From Sporobacter sp942492735 (GTDB lineage Bacteria; Bacillota; Clostridia; Oscillospirales; Oscillospiraceae), in assembly GCA_942492735.1 (NCBI GenBank), contig OW818648.1:1736001-1800000 (forward strand): a stretch of DNA of 64,000 bases, given 5' to 3'. Positions 8,093 through 17,002 of this stretch are shown here, in pieces (positions within the stretch are counted from its first letter, which is position 1; each line of letters begins with the position of its first letter). A program made the position numbers and the translations under genes. The notes under the pieces were generated by a model. The model was not told the DNA's origin, did not search any database, and worked only from the letters and a program-made list of their open reading frames with translations.

Positions 8093-10123
8093 ATGAACGT
8101 TGACGAATCAATGCTCGATGTTTACATATATGAAACACAGCAGCTCCTTGAAGCCCTTGAAAATACTCTTTTTGCAGGCGAGAACGACAAAAAACTCAGT
8201 GCCGACCAGATCAACGAAGTTTTCCGCATCATGCACACCATTAAGGGCGCATCTGCCATGATGGAATTCGAGAATATGACGAAATTGTCTCATTCTCTGG
8301 AGGATATGTTTGCGCTGATCAGAGAAAATATTTCGGGTGCTTATGAATGGCAAACGATATTTGATATAGTATTCAGGGCGATATCGTTCTTTAACGGAGA
8401 GCTCGGCAAGCTCCTTGCGCAAACGCCTATGGACGGCGACGCATCGGAACTCATCGGCAAGCTAAAGATCATTGTAAGCGGTCTTAAGGGAGAGAAAACA
8501 GAGCAAGCACCGGTTGAAGAAATAGGGCCGCTTGTCATCAAAACAGAAACTGCCGCTGCTTCGCAAAAAAGCGAGGACGCCTATTATAAAATCAAACTGT
8601 TTTTTGAAGATAACTGCCAGATGGAAAGCATCAGGGCATTTGGTGTAATCCAAAGTGTTAAAAAAATAAGTACGACGTATGCACATATACCCGAAAACCT
8701 GAATAGCGACGCGTCAACTGAAGAAATCATTAACAACGGGTTCTGCTTATTTCTTCAGTGCAGTGAGAATCCCGACAAGATAAAGGCAATTCTCAATGAG
8801 ACGCTCTTCCTGAAATCCTGCAGTATCCTGTCAATCGAAGGCGATGACGAAGAGGTGCCTGCCGCCATCCGGCAGGTTAAAGAACACCACAATCCGGATA
8901 TAGTGCAAGCAAAGCAGGCCGATCAGCAAGCTGCAGACATTGTCTCTCTTGAATCCGTGGCAAAACAAAACTTTATCAGCGTCAATGTCAACAAGCTCGA
9001 TAATCTTTTAAATATAGTCGGTGAAATTGTGACGGCGCAGTCCATGGTCATTAATAATGCCAATTTCGGAAGCGCGCAGCATGATAGCTTTGATTCGGCT
9101 GCGCAGCAGCTGCACTCCCTCATTAACGAGCTGCAGGACGTCGTGATGTCGATTCGAATGATACCGGTTTCGACGCTGTTTCAAAAAATGCGCCGGCTTG
9201 TCCGAGATATGAGTAAAAAGTTTGGAAAGACGATTGAGCTCGATATCATCGGCGAGGAAACGGAGGTCGATAAGAACGTCATTGACTATCTATCCGACCC
9301 GCTGCTGCACATCATCAGAAATTCTGTTGATCACGGTGTTGAGGACACTCAGACACGCGTCGCCCGCGGTAAACCACCGGTCGGTAAAATTACGCTCGAG
9401 GCCAGAATGACGGGCAGCGATGTTATAGTTACAATTACGGACGACGGCGGCGGCCTCTCGAGAGAGGGCATTCTGAAAAAGGCATACGAAAAAGGACTCA
9501 TTACAAAAACCGATACGGAAATGACCGACAAGGAAGTTTTCTCGCTGATCTTCCTGCCGGGCTTCTCTACGAAGGATGAGGTCACAGAATTTTCCGGCCG
9601 CGGTGTCGGGATGGATGTCGTCAGAAAGAATATCGGCATCATCGGTGGGTCAGTCACTGTAGACAGCATACCCGGCGAAGGCACAACGCACACGATCCGT
9701 ATACCGCTGACGCTGACGATTGTCGACGGGATGAAGTTCAATGTCGGTAAAATGAATTTTATCGTTCCGACCGTTTCTGTGCGCTCGGCTATCAAGCCCG
9801 ATGTGAAGGACATTTTTACAGACCCAGAAGGCAATGAAATGATGATGATACTGGGTAATGTCTACTCACTCCTCCGGCTCAGCCAGTTTTTCAATATTGA
9901 TGACGCCATTACTAATCCGGGCGACGCCATGGTCATGCATATTGCATCCGAGGAGCGGGAGTTCTGCATCCTCTTTGACCATCTCGACGGAGAATATCAG
10001 GTTGTCGTCAAAAAGCTCCCCAATTATTTAAAACGATGCTCATCAAATCTTGAAGGCATCGGAGGCTGCGCGATACTGGGTGACGGTTCGATTAATCTGA
10101 TCATCGACGTCAATAGTCTTTAA
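8093..10123 (+). CDS. cheA: Chemotaxis histidine kinase CheA
   Basis: 676 residues with the full P1-P5 layout. P1 (HPt) contains the phosphorylated His48 in RIMHTIKGASAMM. A P2-like CheY-docking region lies at about 160-260 between flexible linkers. P3 (dimerisation; VNVNKLDNLLNIVGEIVTAQ) is near 300-350. P4 is the ATPase with the N box LLHIIRNSVDHGVE and glycine boxes DDGGGLS and GRGVGMDVV. P5, a CheW-like domain, ends the protein. It phosphorylates CheY in response to the chemoreceptors. GGAGAAAAG precedes the ATG. Confidence 0.97.
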   Translation: MNVDESMLDVYIYETQQLLEALENTLFAGENDKKLSADQINEVFRIMHTIKGASAMMEFENMTKLSHSLEDMFALIRENISGAYEWQTIFDIVFRAISFFNGELGKLLAQTPMDGDASELIGKLKIIVSGLKGEKTEQAPVEEIGPLVIKTETAAASQKSEDAYYKIKLFFEDNCQMESIRAFGVIQSVKKISTTYAHIPENLNSDASTEEIINNGFCLFLQCSENPDKIKAILNETLFLKSCSILSIEGDDEEVPAAIRQVKEHHNPDIVQAKQADQQAADIVSLESVAKQNFISVNVNKLDNLLNIVGEIVTAQSMVINNANFGSAQHDSFDSAAQQLHSLINELQDVVMSIRMIPVSTLFQKMRRLVRDMSKKFGKTIELDIIGEETEVDKNVIDYLSDPLLHIIRNSVDHGVEDTQTRVARGKPPVGKITLEARMTGSDVIVTITDDGGGLSREGILKKAYEKGLITKTDTEMTDKEVFSLIFLPGFSTKDEVTEFSGRGVGMDVVRKNIGIIGGSVTVDSIPGEGTTHTIRIPLTLTIVDGMKFNVGKMNFIVPTVSVRSAIKPDVKDIFTDPEGNEMMMILGNVYSLLRLSQFFNIDDAITNPGDAMVMHIASEEREFCILFDHLDGEYQVVVKKLPNYLKRCSSNLEGIGGCAILGDGSINLIIDVNSL

Positions 10124-10156
10124 GCTCGGACTATTCAAGAAATGGAGGCGCATCAT

Positions 10157-10633
10157 ATGGATGAACATACTTTAACAACCGGCATGGAAGATGATATCCA
10201 GGAATACCTTGTCTTCACCATCGATTCGATCGATTTTGGCATAGACATAGGACTCGTCCAGGAAATCATGGAGATTCAGCCTGTATCCAAAATACCAAAC
10301 GCCTTGGATTTTTGCAGTGGTATCATTAATATTCGCGGCACGATCGTCCCTGTGCTCGATATGCGCAGAAAGCTGGGGTTTGAACCGATTGAGTATGATG
10401 ACAGAGCCTGCATCATCGTTATATTACTGGAGGACGAGCTCGTCGGCGCGATCGTCGACGCCGTTCAGGACGTCGTACATATTTCGGCGAAGGATCTCTC
10501 GGACACCCCCACCGTGAACGGAAATTCCGGCGATCAAAGACACTATACAGCAAAAATCGCCTGTATTGACGGAAAGATCAAACAGATATTGAATGTCGAC
10601 ACAGTTTTTGATGTCAACAACATCGAAGAATAA
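10157..10633 (+). CDS. cheW: Chemotaxis adaptor CheW
   Basis: 158 residues from the ATG at 10157; an in-frame ATG at 10142 lies inside the ATGGAGG ribosome binding site and is unlikely to be used. CheW signatures are EYLVFTIDSIDFGIDIGLVQ, then IPNALDFCSGIINIRGTIVP and VLDMRRKLG. It couples receptors to CheA. It is the last gene of the che operon, followed at once by a strong terminator. The window carries a second cheW at its left edge next to the two receptors. Confidence 0.96.
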   Translation: MDEHTLTTGMEDDIQEYLVFTIDSIDFGIDIGLVQEIMEIQPVSKIPNALDFCSGIINIRGTIVPVLDMRRKLGFEPIEYDDRACIIVILLEDELVGAIVDAVQDVVHISAKDLSDTPTVNGNSGDQRHYTAKIACIDGKIKQILNVDTVFDVNNIEE

Positions 10634-10647
10634 GTAAAACTGAATGC

Positions 10648-10690
10648 TCCCCCAAATGAAGAAACAAAGCTTCATTTGGGGGAAATTTTT
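10648..10690 (+). terminator. Strong intrinsic terminator of the che operon
   Basis: A 13-base-pair perfect stem, CCCCCAAATGAAG / CTTCATTTGGGGG, with an 8-base loop is followed by AAATTTTT, 15 bases after the cheW stop. Confidence 0.92.
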
Positions 10691-10761
10691 GTGTTGTCAT
10701 GAAGCGCTTATTATGCTAAGTTCATAAATAAGAACATTGCAGACACACCGCGGAGGGCTCT

Positions 10762-11454
10762 ATGAAAAAAGTGGGTATTATAGGCGGAATCGGCCCCGCA
10801 TCGACGCTCGACTACTATAACGGGATTATAAGCGGCGTACGGGAACTGACAAAAAACGAGGATTATCCGAAGCTGGTCATCGACAGTGTGAACATGACAG
10901 AAATGATAGGGTATATCACCGAAAATGCCTGGGATAAAGTGACTGGACTTCTTGTCGCCGCGACCCATCATCTTGCCGCCGCCGGAGCCGATTTTGCGGT
11001 AATGGCATCCAATACACCGCATATCGTATTTGACGCCCTACAAGCGCAATCAAAGCTGCCGCTCATCAGCATTGTCGACGAAACATGCAAATACGCCGCT
11101 AACATCGGCTGCAGACATGTTGCCGTCTTGGGAACGCTGTTTACGATGCGGAGCGGATTGTACACAAAGGCCTTTAAAAAATACGGCATCGACGCTTTTG
11201 TGCCGGACGAGGAGACTCAGAAAGAAGTCTATAGCCTTTTTTTCCCGAATTTAGAAAACGGCATTGTCATCGAAGAAGATCGTGCCAAGCTTATAGAAAT
11301 AGCGAGAAGATTTGTCATCTCGACAAAAGCGGATGCGCTCGTTCTCGGGTGTACCGAGCTGCCTCTGGCAATAAAGCCTGGTGATATAGACACCACAATT
11401 CTGGATACCGTGCAGATACACATCGGCGCTATAATAAAGGAGATACTTTCGTAG
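10762..11454 (+). CDS. Aspartate/glutamate racemase family protein
   Basis: 230 residues, the usual length. The N-terminus MKKVGIIGGIGPASTLDYY and the C-terminal VLGCTELPL motif mark the Asp/Glu racemase superfamily. The second catalytic Cys is present (Cys197), but at the first position the usual C-N-T is S-N-T (Ser83 in MASNTPHIV). E. coli YgeA-type racemases also have a non-Cys residue there, so activity with L- or D-amino acids is possible but the substrate is not clear. It has its own ribosome binding site (GCGGAGGG), follows the che terminator and is not part of the flagellar system. Confidence 0.85.
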   Translation: MKKVGIIGGIGPASTLDYYNGIISGVRELTKNEDYPKLVIDSVNMTEMIGYITENAWDKVTGLLVAATHHLAAAGADFAVMASNTPHIVFDALQAQSKLPLISIVDETCKYAANIGCRHVAVLGTLFTMRSGLYTKAFKKYGIDAFVPDEETQKEVYSLFFPNLENGIVIEEDRAKLIEIARRFVISTKADALVLGCTELPLAIKPGDIDTTILDTVQIHIGAIIKEILS

Positions 11455-11526
11455 TATACAGAGCCCAGGTCCGGAAGCGTATCATGTCGTTTATACTGTA
11501 AATACGGATATGAAAGAGGAAATACA

Positions 11527-12087
11527 TTGAAAACACTTATTTTTGTCGGATCACCTAGGAAAAAAGGAAACACGGCGTCCCTTGTTGAGGCGCTTGTCGG
11601 GATGCTCGAAGGCGAGACGAAAATTGTGAGCGCCTATTACTGTAATGTTCGGCCTTGTATCGATTGCAGGTTCTGCTGGAAGAACACGGGCTGCAGCATT
11701 AAGGATGAGATGCAGGAGATCTACGCCTATATCCAGGAGTGTGACAATATCGTCATCGCGTCACCGATGTATTTTTCCGAGCTGACAGGGCAGCTGCTGG
11801 CAGTGTTGAGCCGGCTGCAGACGTATTGGTGCGGTAAATTTTTCAGACACGAGGAGCCTGTACCCAAGAAGAAAAAAGGCGGTATCATCATTGTCCGCGG
11901 CGGCGACGGGGAACTCAAAAAAGCCGAGGATACAGCTAAAACACTGCTCCGTGACATGAATGCCAAGCCGATCGGTCTCGTTTTTGCCGACAATTCAGAC
12001 ACAATAGCAAGCGTCGACGATCAAGCGGTCATGGAAAGCTTGAAGCAGCTGGCAGAAGAGCTGAACAGACAGGAAATATCGGTATAG
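11527..12087 (+). CDS. NAD(P)H-dependent FMN reductase / iron-sulfur flavoprotein family
   Basis: 186 residues. The flavodoxin-like fold is shown by the FMN-phosphate loop VGSPRKKGNTASLV and by IVIASPMYFSELTGQ. Between them is a compact cysteine cluster C44-x2-C47-x2-C50-x5-C56, which fits the motif of iron-sulfur flavoproteins; many relatives carry similar cysteines without a proven cluster. The likely role is electron transfer or quinone/nitro reduction in the cytoplasm. The start is a TTG with AAGAGG 7 bases upstream. Its probable terminator lies 215 bases downstream, beyond inserted repeat sequence. Confidence 0.85.
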   Translation: MKTLIFVGSPRKKGNTASLVEALVGMLEGETKIVSAYYCNVRPCIDCRFCWKNTGCSIKDEMQEIYAYIQECDNIVIASPMYFSELTGQLLAVLSRLQTYWCGKFFRHEEPVPKKKKGGIIIVRGGDGELKKAEDTAKTLLRDMNAKPIGLVFADNSDTIASVDDQAVMESLKQLAEELNRQEISV

Positions 12088-12301
12088 TCTATAGGTCGGA
12101 TATAGAAGAAGCTACCCTGCCTTGTCCGTGCTCTGCTTGTCGACGTTACGCGGCACAGGAACTCCTTCAGCCGCCTGCGAGCGGCAGCTCCCTCAAGAGG
12201 GAGCCTTAGAAGGTTGGGAGAAAAGTATGTTGTATCAATGCTTGAGCTAACGTAATAGCCATATTCACGAATCGCCCTCCTTTTCGACAATACCAAAATA
12301 G
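12088..12301. repeat. Dispersed palindromic repeat DNA between a gene and its terminator
   Basis: No coding signal. It contains the inverted pair GGCTCC-type sequence AGCTCCCTCAAGAGGGAGCC near 12188-12207 and a 35-base block (12243-12277) that recurs in inverted orientation at 14304-14338 with 32 of 35 bases identical. The block lies in another intergenic gap, so this looks like a dispersed non-coding repeat family rather than regulatory DNA of one gene. Confidence 0.65.
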
Positions 12302-12335
12302 GCCGTCTCATGTTCGATGAGGCGGCAATTTTTTT
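12302..12335 (+). terminator. Intrinsic terminator
   Basis: GCCGTCTCAT / ATGAGGCGGC (one G-T wobble) with a 5-base loop, followed by AATTTTTTT. It probably ends the flavoprotein transcript, with repeat DNA in between. Confidence 0.8.
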
Positions 12336-12409
12336 GTGACGGCATGTCTATAACGAAAAATGCAGGCGCTGAATAAGATGATACAGACTTATGTATTGGA
12401 GAGTTCAAC

Positions 12410-13294
12410 ATGGGTATTTATGATAAAACGCGCTGCGGAGTTCTGTCGGAATACGATAAGGATTTTGTAGAAACAGCAATACAGCTTGACGCAATACGGG
12501 AAATTATTGCCGATACGGGTTATGCGTATGACCCCCTGCAGAGAATTTTCTATTCGACGTCGAATCCCTGGCAAAGGGGATTGGGGTATCACAGCCTGTA
12601 TGATGAGGCGTCGGCACCGCTCGGCATGGTTTTCGACTGTGAACCGGTCCGCTTTAATTACGCAGGCAAAAAGTGGCTGATCGAGCTGTGGAAAGGCCAG
12701 TACGGTATTACCACCGGCGCCGAGATTGGGGTTTATACGACAACAGGGCCCGATCTTGAAGTTCCCGGTGTTTTTGACGGTACATTCTATAATTGCGCCG
12801 ATGATGCGGATCATCTGAGCATGACGTATACGCTTCTCAGGAACAACGAGGTGATGTTCAGCAGGGCTGCCAGACACTGGTGGCTGACAGGCTTCAGGCT
12901 CGGTGAGTTCGCTGAGCCATCAGCGCTCACAATGGAGGTGTCAATCACCTTTAAAGACGTGGTGATGCGGGATGCCTTTCTGGCGAAGCTGCACGAAATC
13001 GGCTACTCAGAAAAAGATGTAAGGTACGGGAGCAATACAGTTCTCATCCTTTTTGATAAACCGCATTCAAGGCAGCCGGTCACGCACTCAGGAATTATCG
13101 GTGATTTGGCGCTGAAGAGGGTTAAAGGCTACGTCGAGATGTACAGAGATGTAGCCGGTGACCTGGACAACATGTTTGACATTATGATGGCGTTAAAAGA
13201 CAAATCTCCGCTGCTTTTCAACCAGGTTCAGACGATGGGCAGGCAGAAGGAACTGTTCGAAATGCACGATACGATTTTGAAATACTTCATATAA
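12410..13294 (+). CDS. DUF4474 family protein, function unknown
   Basis: 294 residues, no signal peptide or membrane helix. The N-terminal half (ADTGYAYDPLQRIFYSTSNP, then LYDEASAPLGMVFDCEPVRF and GKKWLIELWKGQYGITTGAE) matches the DUF4474 family that is common in Clostridia. The family has no established function. It starts 75 bases after a terminator and has a weak TTGGAGAG upstream. No operon partner is evident; the following metallophosphoesterase is 80 bases away. Confidence 0.8.
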   Translation: MGIYDKTRCGVLSEYDKDFVETAIQLDAIREIIADTGYAYDPLQRIFYSTSNPWQRGLGYHSLYDEASAPLGMVFDCEPVRFNYAGKKWLIELWKGQYGITTGAEIGVYTTTGPDLEVPGVFDGTFYNCADDADHLSMTYTLLRNNEVMFSRAARHWWLTGFRLGEFAEPSALTMEVSITFKDVVMRDAFLAKLHEIGYSEKDVRYGSNTVLILFDKPHSRQPVTHSGIIGDLALKRVKGYVEMYRDVAGDLDNMFDIMMALKDKSPLLFNQVQTMGRQKELFEMHDTILKYFI

Positions 13295-13376
13295 ACGTGT
13301 TCTGATTAAAGCACTAGATATATGAAAAATCTAAATGAATAAATATGCACAACACAATATGTGGTGACAAGACACA

Positions 13377-14303
13377 GTGTTGGCAATAGAATTAATCGGC
13401 AGAATCAGGCGGATGTATATGTTATTGGCAAAAAACAGAATTGACAGAGCATATGAGACGGCGCTTGAGGTGGAGATGACAAGCTCCTCGCGGATCGTCA
13501 TCATCAGTGACTGCCACAGGGGCGGCGGGAGTCTGGCAGATGACTTCGCAAAAAATCAAATTACCTGCCTCGCAGCGCTTAAATATTATTACAAAAGCAA
13601 CTATACTTATATAGAACTGGGCGATGGCGACGAGCTCTGGGAAAATAGAAGCTTTGCCGAGATATCGTCCATGCACCGCGACATTTTTATGCTGCTGGCG
13701 CAGTTTTTTAAAGAAAAACGTTTATATATGATTTATGGCAACCATGACCTGGAAAAATTATATAAGCCCGGCCTTCTCGAGTCATTCTTTGATATAAGCA
13801 GCAAGATAAACCTGCCGCTATTCCCCGGCATTACCGTATATTCAGGTATCCGGCTAAAAAATGGCATAGCGGATCAAGAGCTGTTCCTTGTCCACGGCCA
13901 TCAGGCAGACTTCTTCAACGACACCCTTTGGCGTCTTTCGCGTTTTCTCGTCCGGCATATCTGGAAGCCCCTGGAGCTGATCGGCTACAGCAATCCGACG
14001 AGCGCCGCCAAGAACAACAAGGTCAAAGAAAAGGTCGAGCGCACACTGATGAAATGGGCGGACGAGAAGCGATTACCCCTGATCGCAGGCCACACGCACC
14101 GCCCCGTTTTCCCCGACCCGGGAGAAGGCCGCTACTTTAACGACGGCAGCTGCGTCCACCCCTGGAGCATCACCGCCATCGAAATAGCGCAAGGGAGCAT
14201 TTCTCTCGTCAAATGGGGCCAGAAAACAAGAGAAGACGGCACCATTTATATCGGCAAAGACATCATCGGCGGCCCAAGAAAGATAGAGGAATATTTCCCG
14301 TAG
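13377..14303 (+). CDS. Calcineurin-like metallophosphoesterase
   Basis: 308 residues from the GTG at 13377 (start uncertain; internal starts near 13410 are possible). All metal-binding motifs are present: SDCHRGG (Asp45, His47), GDGDE (Asp83), GNHD (Asn122, His123), VHGHQ (His173/175) and GHTH (His239/241). These bind a dinuclear metal centre that hydrolyses phosphoesters; the substrate cannot be told. The layout resembles UDP-2,3-diacylglucosamine hydrolase-like or general phosphatases of Clostridia. The gene converges on the kelch gene across repeat DNA and a shared terminator. Confidence 0.85.
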   Translation: MLAIELIGRIRRMYMLLAKNRIDRAYETALEVEMTSSSRIVIISDCHRGGGSLADDFAKNQITCLAALKYYYKSNYTYIELGDGDELWENRSFAEISSMHRDIFMLLAQFFKEKRLYMIYGNHDLEKLYKPGLLESFFDISSKINLPLFPGITVYSGIRLKNGIADQELFLVHGHQADFFNDTLWRLSRFLVRHIWKPLELIGYSNPTSAAKNNKVKEKVERTLMKWADEKRLPLIAGHTHRPVFPDPGEGRYFNDGSCVHPWSITAIEIAQGSISLVKWGQKTREDGTIYIGKDIIGGPRKIEEYFP

Positions 14304-14617
14304 GGGCGATTAACGAATATGGCTATTACGTTAGCTCAGCAAAGAAAATGAATATGCCCTTGCGAAGACGAAGTAACGACTGGCGAACGCAGTTCGCCCC
14401 TACGCAAAAACTGCGGTATCGCCGTTTGGGTGACCATTATGTCAAACGGTGTTGGCTGTAACGCTAAAAACCACACTATTGCCGTAGGGGCGAACTGTGT
14501 TCGCCAGTTAACCATAACAAGAGTGGGGAAAAGCAGCTTCTCAATCCGTAGGGCGCGGCATCCTTGACGCGCCGCTCCTGTCGGCATATAACTCAATTAT
14601 TCTATCTACCCAAAAAT
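14304..14617. repeat. Cluster of inverted repeats (GTAGGGGCG family)
   Basis: No gene. It holds the inverted copy of the 35-base block of 12243-12277 (here 14304-14338) and a 25-base inverted repeat, 14380-14404 against 14483-14507 (24 of 25 bases pair), with GTAGGGGCGAA at its outer ends. A further palindrome-like piece (GTAGGGCGCGGC...GACGCGCC) follows. The arrangement suggests a miniature mobile or REP-type repeat. Confidence 0.65.
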
Positions 14618-14648
14618 AAAGAGAAAAGCCCGGTTTCCCGGGCTTTTC
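14618..14648. terminator. Bidirectional terminator between convergent genes
   Basis: An 11-base-pair perfect stem GAAAAGCCCGG / CCGGGCTTTTC with a 4-base loop lies 24 bases beyond the kelch stop (minus strand) and also faces the metallophosphoesterase. Its stem and loop are identical to the flagellin terminator at 16940. Confidence 0.88.
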
Positions 14649-14671
14649 ACTGCAGATACCATTTCTACAAC

Positions 14672-16498
14672 TCAATATTCTAAGACTTCAAAATCGACGA
14701 TTTTATCATAAACGAGATAATCCGTCCGGCTTAGAAATGGGCCGAAATTATGAATTTTATCAATAGCGTAAGTTGGAGTGACGGTAGCCCCGTCGCTGTA
14801 CCAGGTGGTAAAGGAAACCAGCTGTTCGTCAGTCATTTCGTACTCCATGATATCTCCGATTGCCATGGTCACCTTTAACAGCGCAGTGTTGGTCCCCGTC
14901 GGCGGGGTCGGTGTCGAGTCTTCCTCGTATGCCATGACCTCAAAGTACGCAATCTTTCTAAAGGCGACATATTCCTTACGGCTGCGCAACGTGCCGAGAT
15001 TATAGGTTTTATTAAACATATAGGCAGCACTGCTTGATGTATTGCCGTTATACCATGTGATAAATGTATTGATTTGTTCCGCAGGTAAGACATATTCTTT
15101 GTGCGTGCCGGTCGTCATGGTGATTCTCAACAGACCGCTCCAGGCCGCCGTCGGCATTGCCGAAGCTTCGTTTGAATAAGCGCTTTCCCCGGCACCATTA
15201 ACTGCGGTGACGACGTAATAGTATGTCGTCCCGTTTGTCAGTTCGGTATCCGTATAGCTTGTCCCTATGACGCCCGTTGCAATTTGCGTGTATGTGCCGC
15301 CGGAGGTTGTCGCTCTGTAGACGTTATAGCTTGTGGCGTCGGTGACGGAATTCCAGTTGAGGGTGACTTGCGCAACTCCCGCTGTTGCCGTTAATGCTGG
15401 GGCAGCTGGTGCGGATGCAACTGTGTAGGCCTCAACAGTGGCTAAAACTGATCCATTATATCCGCCAATAGTGTATATTAAGTTATTAATCGTTACTGTC
15501 TGGAACAGCTGCTTCGGACTTGACATGGCGGTTAGTGTTTTCCATGTATCAGTAGATGGATCATATACTTCTGCTGATGATAAGTAAGATGATCCATCGT
15601 ACCCGCCAATGGCGTAGATTTTTTCGTCAACAACAGCAGTTTGGACAGCAGCTCGTGCTATCGACATGGAAGCTCGTGTAATCCATGTGTTTGTGGATGG
15701 GTCATATGCTTCCGCTGATGATAAACAAGATGTGTTACTCCCACCTATGGTGTAAATTATTCCATCATTCAATATTGACGAAAAAGCCGCTCGTGCTGTT
15801 GACATTGAAGGCAGTGTTGTCCATGTATTATTCGATGGATTATATACTTCCGCTGATGATAAGAAAGATGTCCCAGAACCTCCACCAATAGCGTAAATTT
15901 GTCCATTGACAACTTCTGTCTGGAATTGATACCGAGGTGTTGACATAGAGGCCAGCGTAGTCCATATATTTGTAGTCGGGTCATAAACTTCTGTTGATGA
16001 AGTGTAAGATGTACTAGAACTCGACCCACCAATAGCGTAAATCTTTCCGTCAATAACCTCTGTTCGGAAATGCGAGTGAGGTGTTGACATAGAAGCCAGT
16101 GCAGTCCATTCATTATTCGATGGATCATATACTTCTACTGATGATAACCTAGATGAACTAGTCGTACCACCTATCGCATATATCTTGCCGTTAATAACTT
16201 CTGTTTGGAAATAACCTCGAACTGTTGACATTGACGCCAGCGTTGTCCACGTATTGACAGATGGGTCATAAACTTCTAGAGATGATAAGTTAGCAGTACC
16301 ACTATACCCTCCAATCGCATAAATTTTGCCGTTAACTAACTGAGTCTGAAAAATACTTCTCGAATTACTCATGGAGGCCATTGTTGCCCAGCTATCACTT
16401 GCCGCTGATGTGGTTGTCGCTGGCAACATAATTAATGCTGTTAGTATAGCCAATGCTGTGGATAGAATTTTTGTTTTTAAACTGCGTTTGTGTTTCAT
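14672..16498 (-). CDS. Secreted kelch-repeat protein with FN3 domain and duplicated C-terminal module
   Basis: 608 residues from the ATG at 16498 (AAAGGG 8 bases upstream; the longer frame from 16522 is unlikely). A signal peptide (residues 1 to about 33, ending near TTTSAA) is followed by seven kelch repeats of about 47 residues with the pattern GKIYAIGG...LSSxEVYDPSxNxW, enough for one beta-propeller. An FN3 domain (VTLNWNSVTDATSYNVYRAT) comes next, then two homologous modules of about 70 residues, each ending in a Y-x-x-x-x-K-I-x-x-FEV motif. No LPXTG or S-layer domain is seen. It is probably an extracellular binding protein; the ligand is unknown. Confidence 0.85.
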   Translation of the reverse strand: MKHKRSLKTKILSTALAILTALIMLPATTTSAASDSWATMASMSNSRSIFQTQLVNGKIYAIGGYSGTANLSSLEVYDPSVNTWTTLASMSTVRGYFQTEVINGKIYAIGGTTSSSRLSSVEVYDPSNNEWTALASMSTPHSHFRTEVIDGKIYAIGGSSSSTSYTSSTEVYDPTTNIWTTLASMSTPRYQFQTEVVNGQIYAIGGGSGTSFLSSAEVYNPSNNTWTTLPSMSTARAAFSSILNDGIIYTIGGSNTSCLSSAEAYDPSTNTWITRASMSIARAAVQTAVVDEKIYAIGGYDGSSYLSSAEVYDPSTDTWKTLTAMSSPKQLFQTVTINNLIYTIGGYNGSVLATVEAYTVASAPAAPALTATAGVAQVTLNWNSVTDATSYNVYRATTSGGTYTQIATGVIGTSYTDTELTNGTTYYYVVTAVNGAGESAYSNEASAMPTAAWSGLLRITMTTGTHKEYVLPAEQINTFITWYNGNTSSSAAYMFNKTYNLGTLRSRKEYVAFRKIAYFEVMAYEEDSTPTPPTGTNTALLKVTMAIGDIMEYEMTDEQLVSFTTWYSDGATVTPTYAIDKIHNFGPFLSRTDYLVYDKIVDFEVLEY

Positions 16499-17002
16499 GT
16501 CCATGTCCCTTTCAATAAACAAAATTTGTAGAGAGGGAAACTCTCATAACTTATATATCGAAACAAACTAGGAAGCAAATAGTAAATTATATAATAAATA
16601 CCAAATAAGAAACAAATAGTAAATATGCCGAGAACGATTTAACCGACCCACTATATTTATGCGTTTTTGAATATGAATATTATGCAAAACACAATATATA
16701 GTTTCGGTTAGACAACAACAAAATAAGACAGGACGCGCGAGGGAAGGGCGGATATGGAATCTGCCCCTACGGGAATGCCAGAGAACGTACATTACGCAGA
16801 GTATCACTACGAAAACAATCAAGAGAAAATGGTTCCCGTAGGGGCCCCGACGACCTCGGCGGCCCGTTGTCCTGTAGGGATAGGAACGACGGCGTGCCGG
16901 GTCGTCACGCCCTACGGATACGTCGCGATCTAAAATAGAGAAAAGCCCGGTTTCCCGGGCTTTTCTTATGCTGTATGTGTTTAAGAGAGGATTGAGGGAG
17001 TA
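16499..17002. repeat. Intergenic region with GTAGGGGC-type inverted repeats
   Basis: The kelch-proximal part (16499-16730) is AT-rich and should hold the kelch promoter, but I see no convincing element. From about 16730 the sequence turns GC-rich and carries CCCCTACGGGAA (16764-16775) and its inverted copy TTCCCGTAGGGG (16833-16844), followed by GTAGGG/CCCTACGG pieces. This is the same repeat style as in 14304-14617. The flagellin terminator follows. No gene is evident. Confidence 0.55.
16940..16965 (-). terminator. Flagellin gene terminator
   Basis: Stem GAAAAGCCCGG / CCGGGCTTTTC, loop of 4, located 38 bases past the flagellin stop on the minus strand, followed on that strand by T-rich TCTATTTTAG. 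Identical in stem and loop to the terminator at 14623-14648. Confidence 0.88.

Noticed and set aside
14213..14596. Short open frames over the repeat cluster after the metallophosphoesterase
   Set aside because: They are translations of inverted repeats on both strands, with no ribosome binding sites or family similarity.
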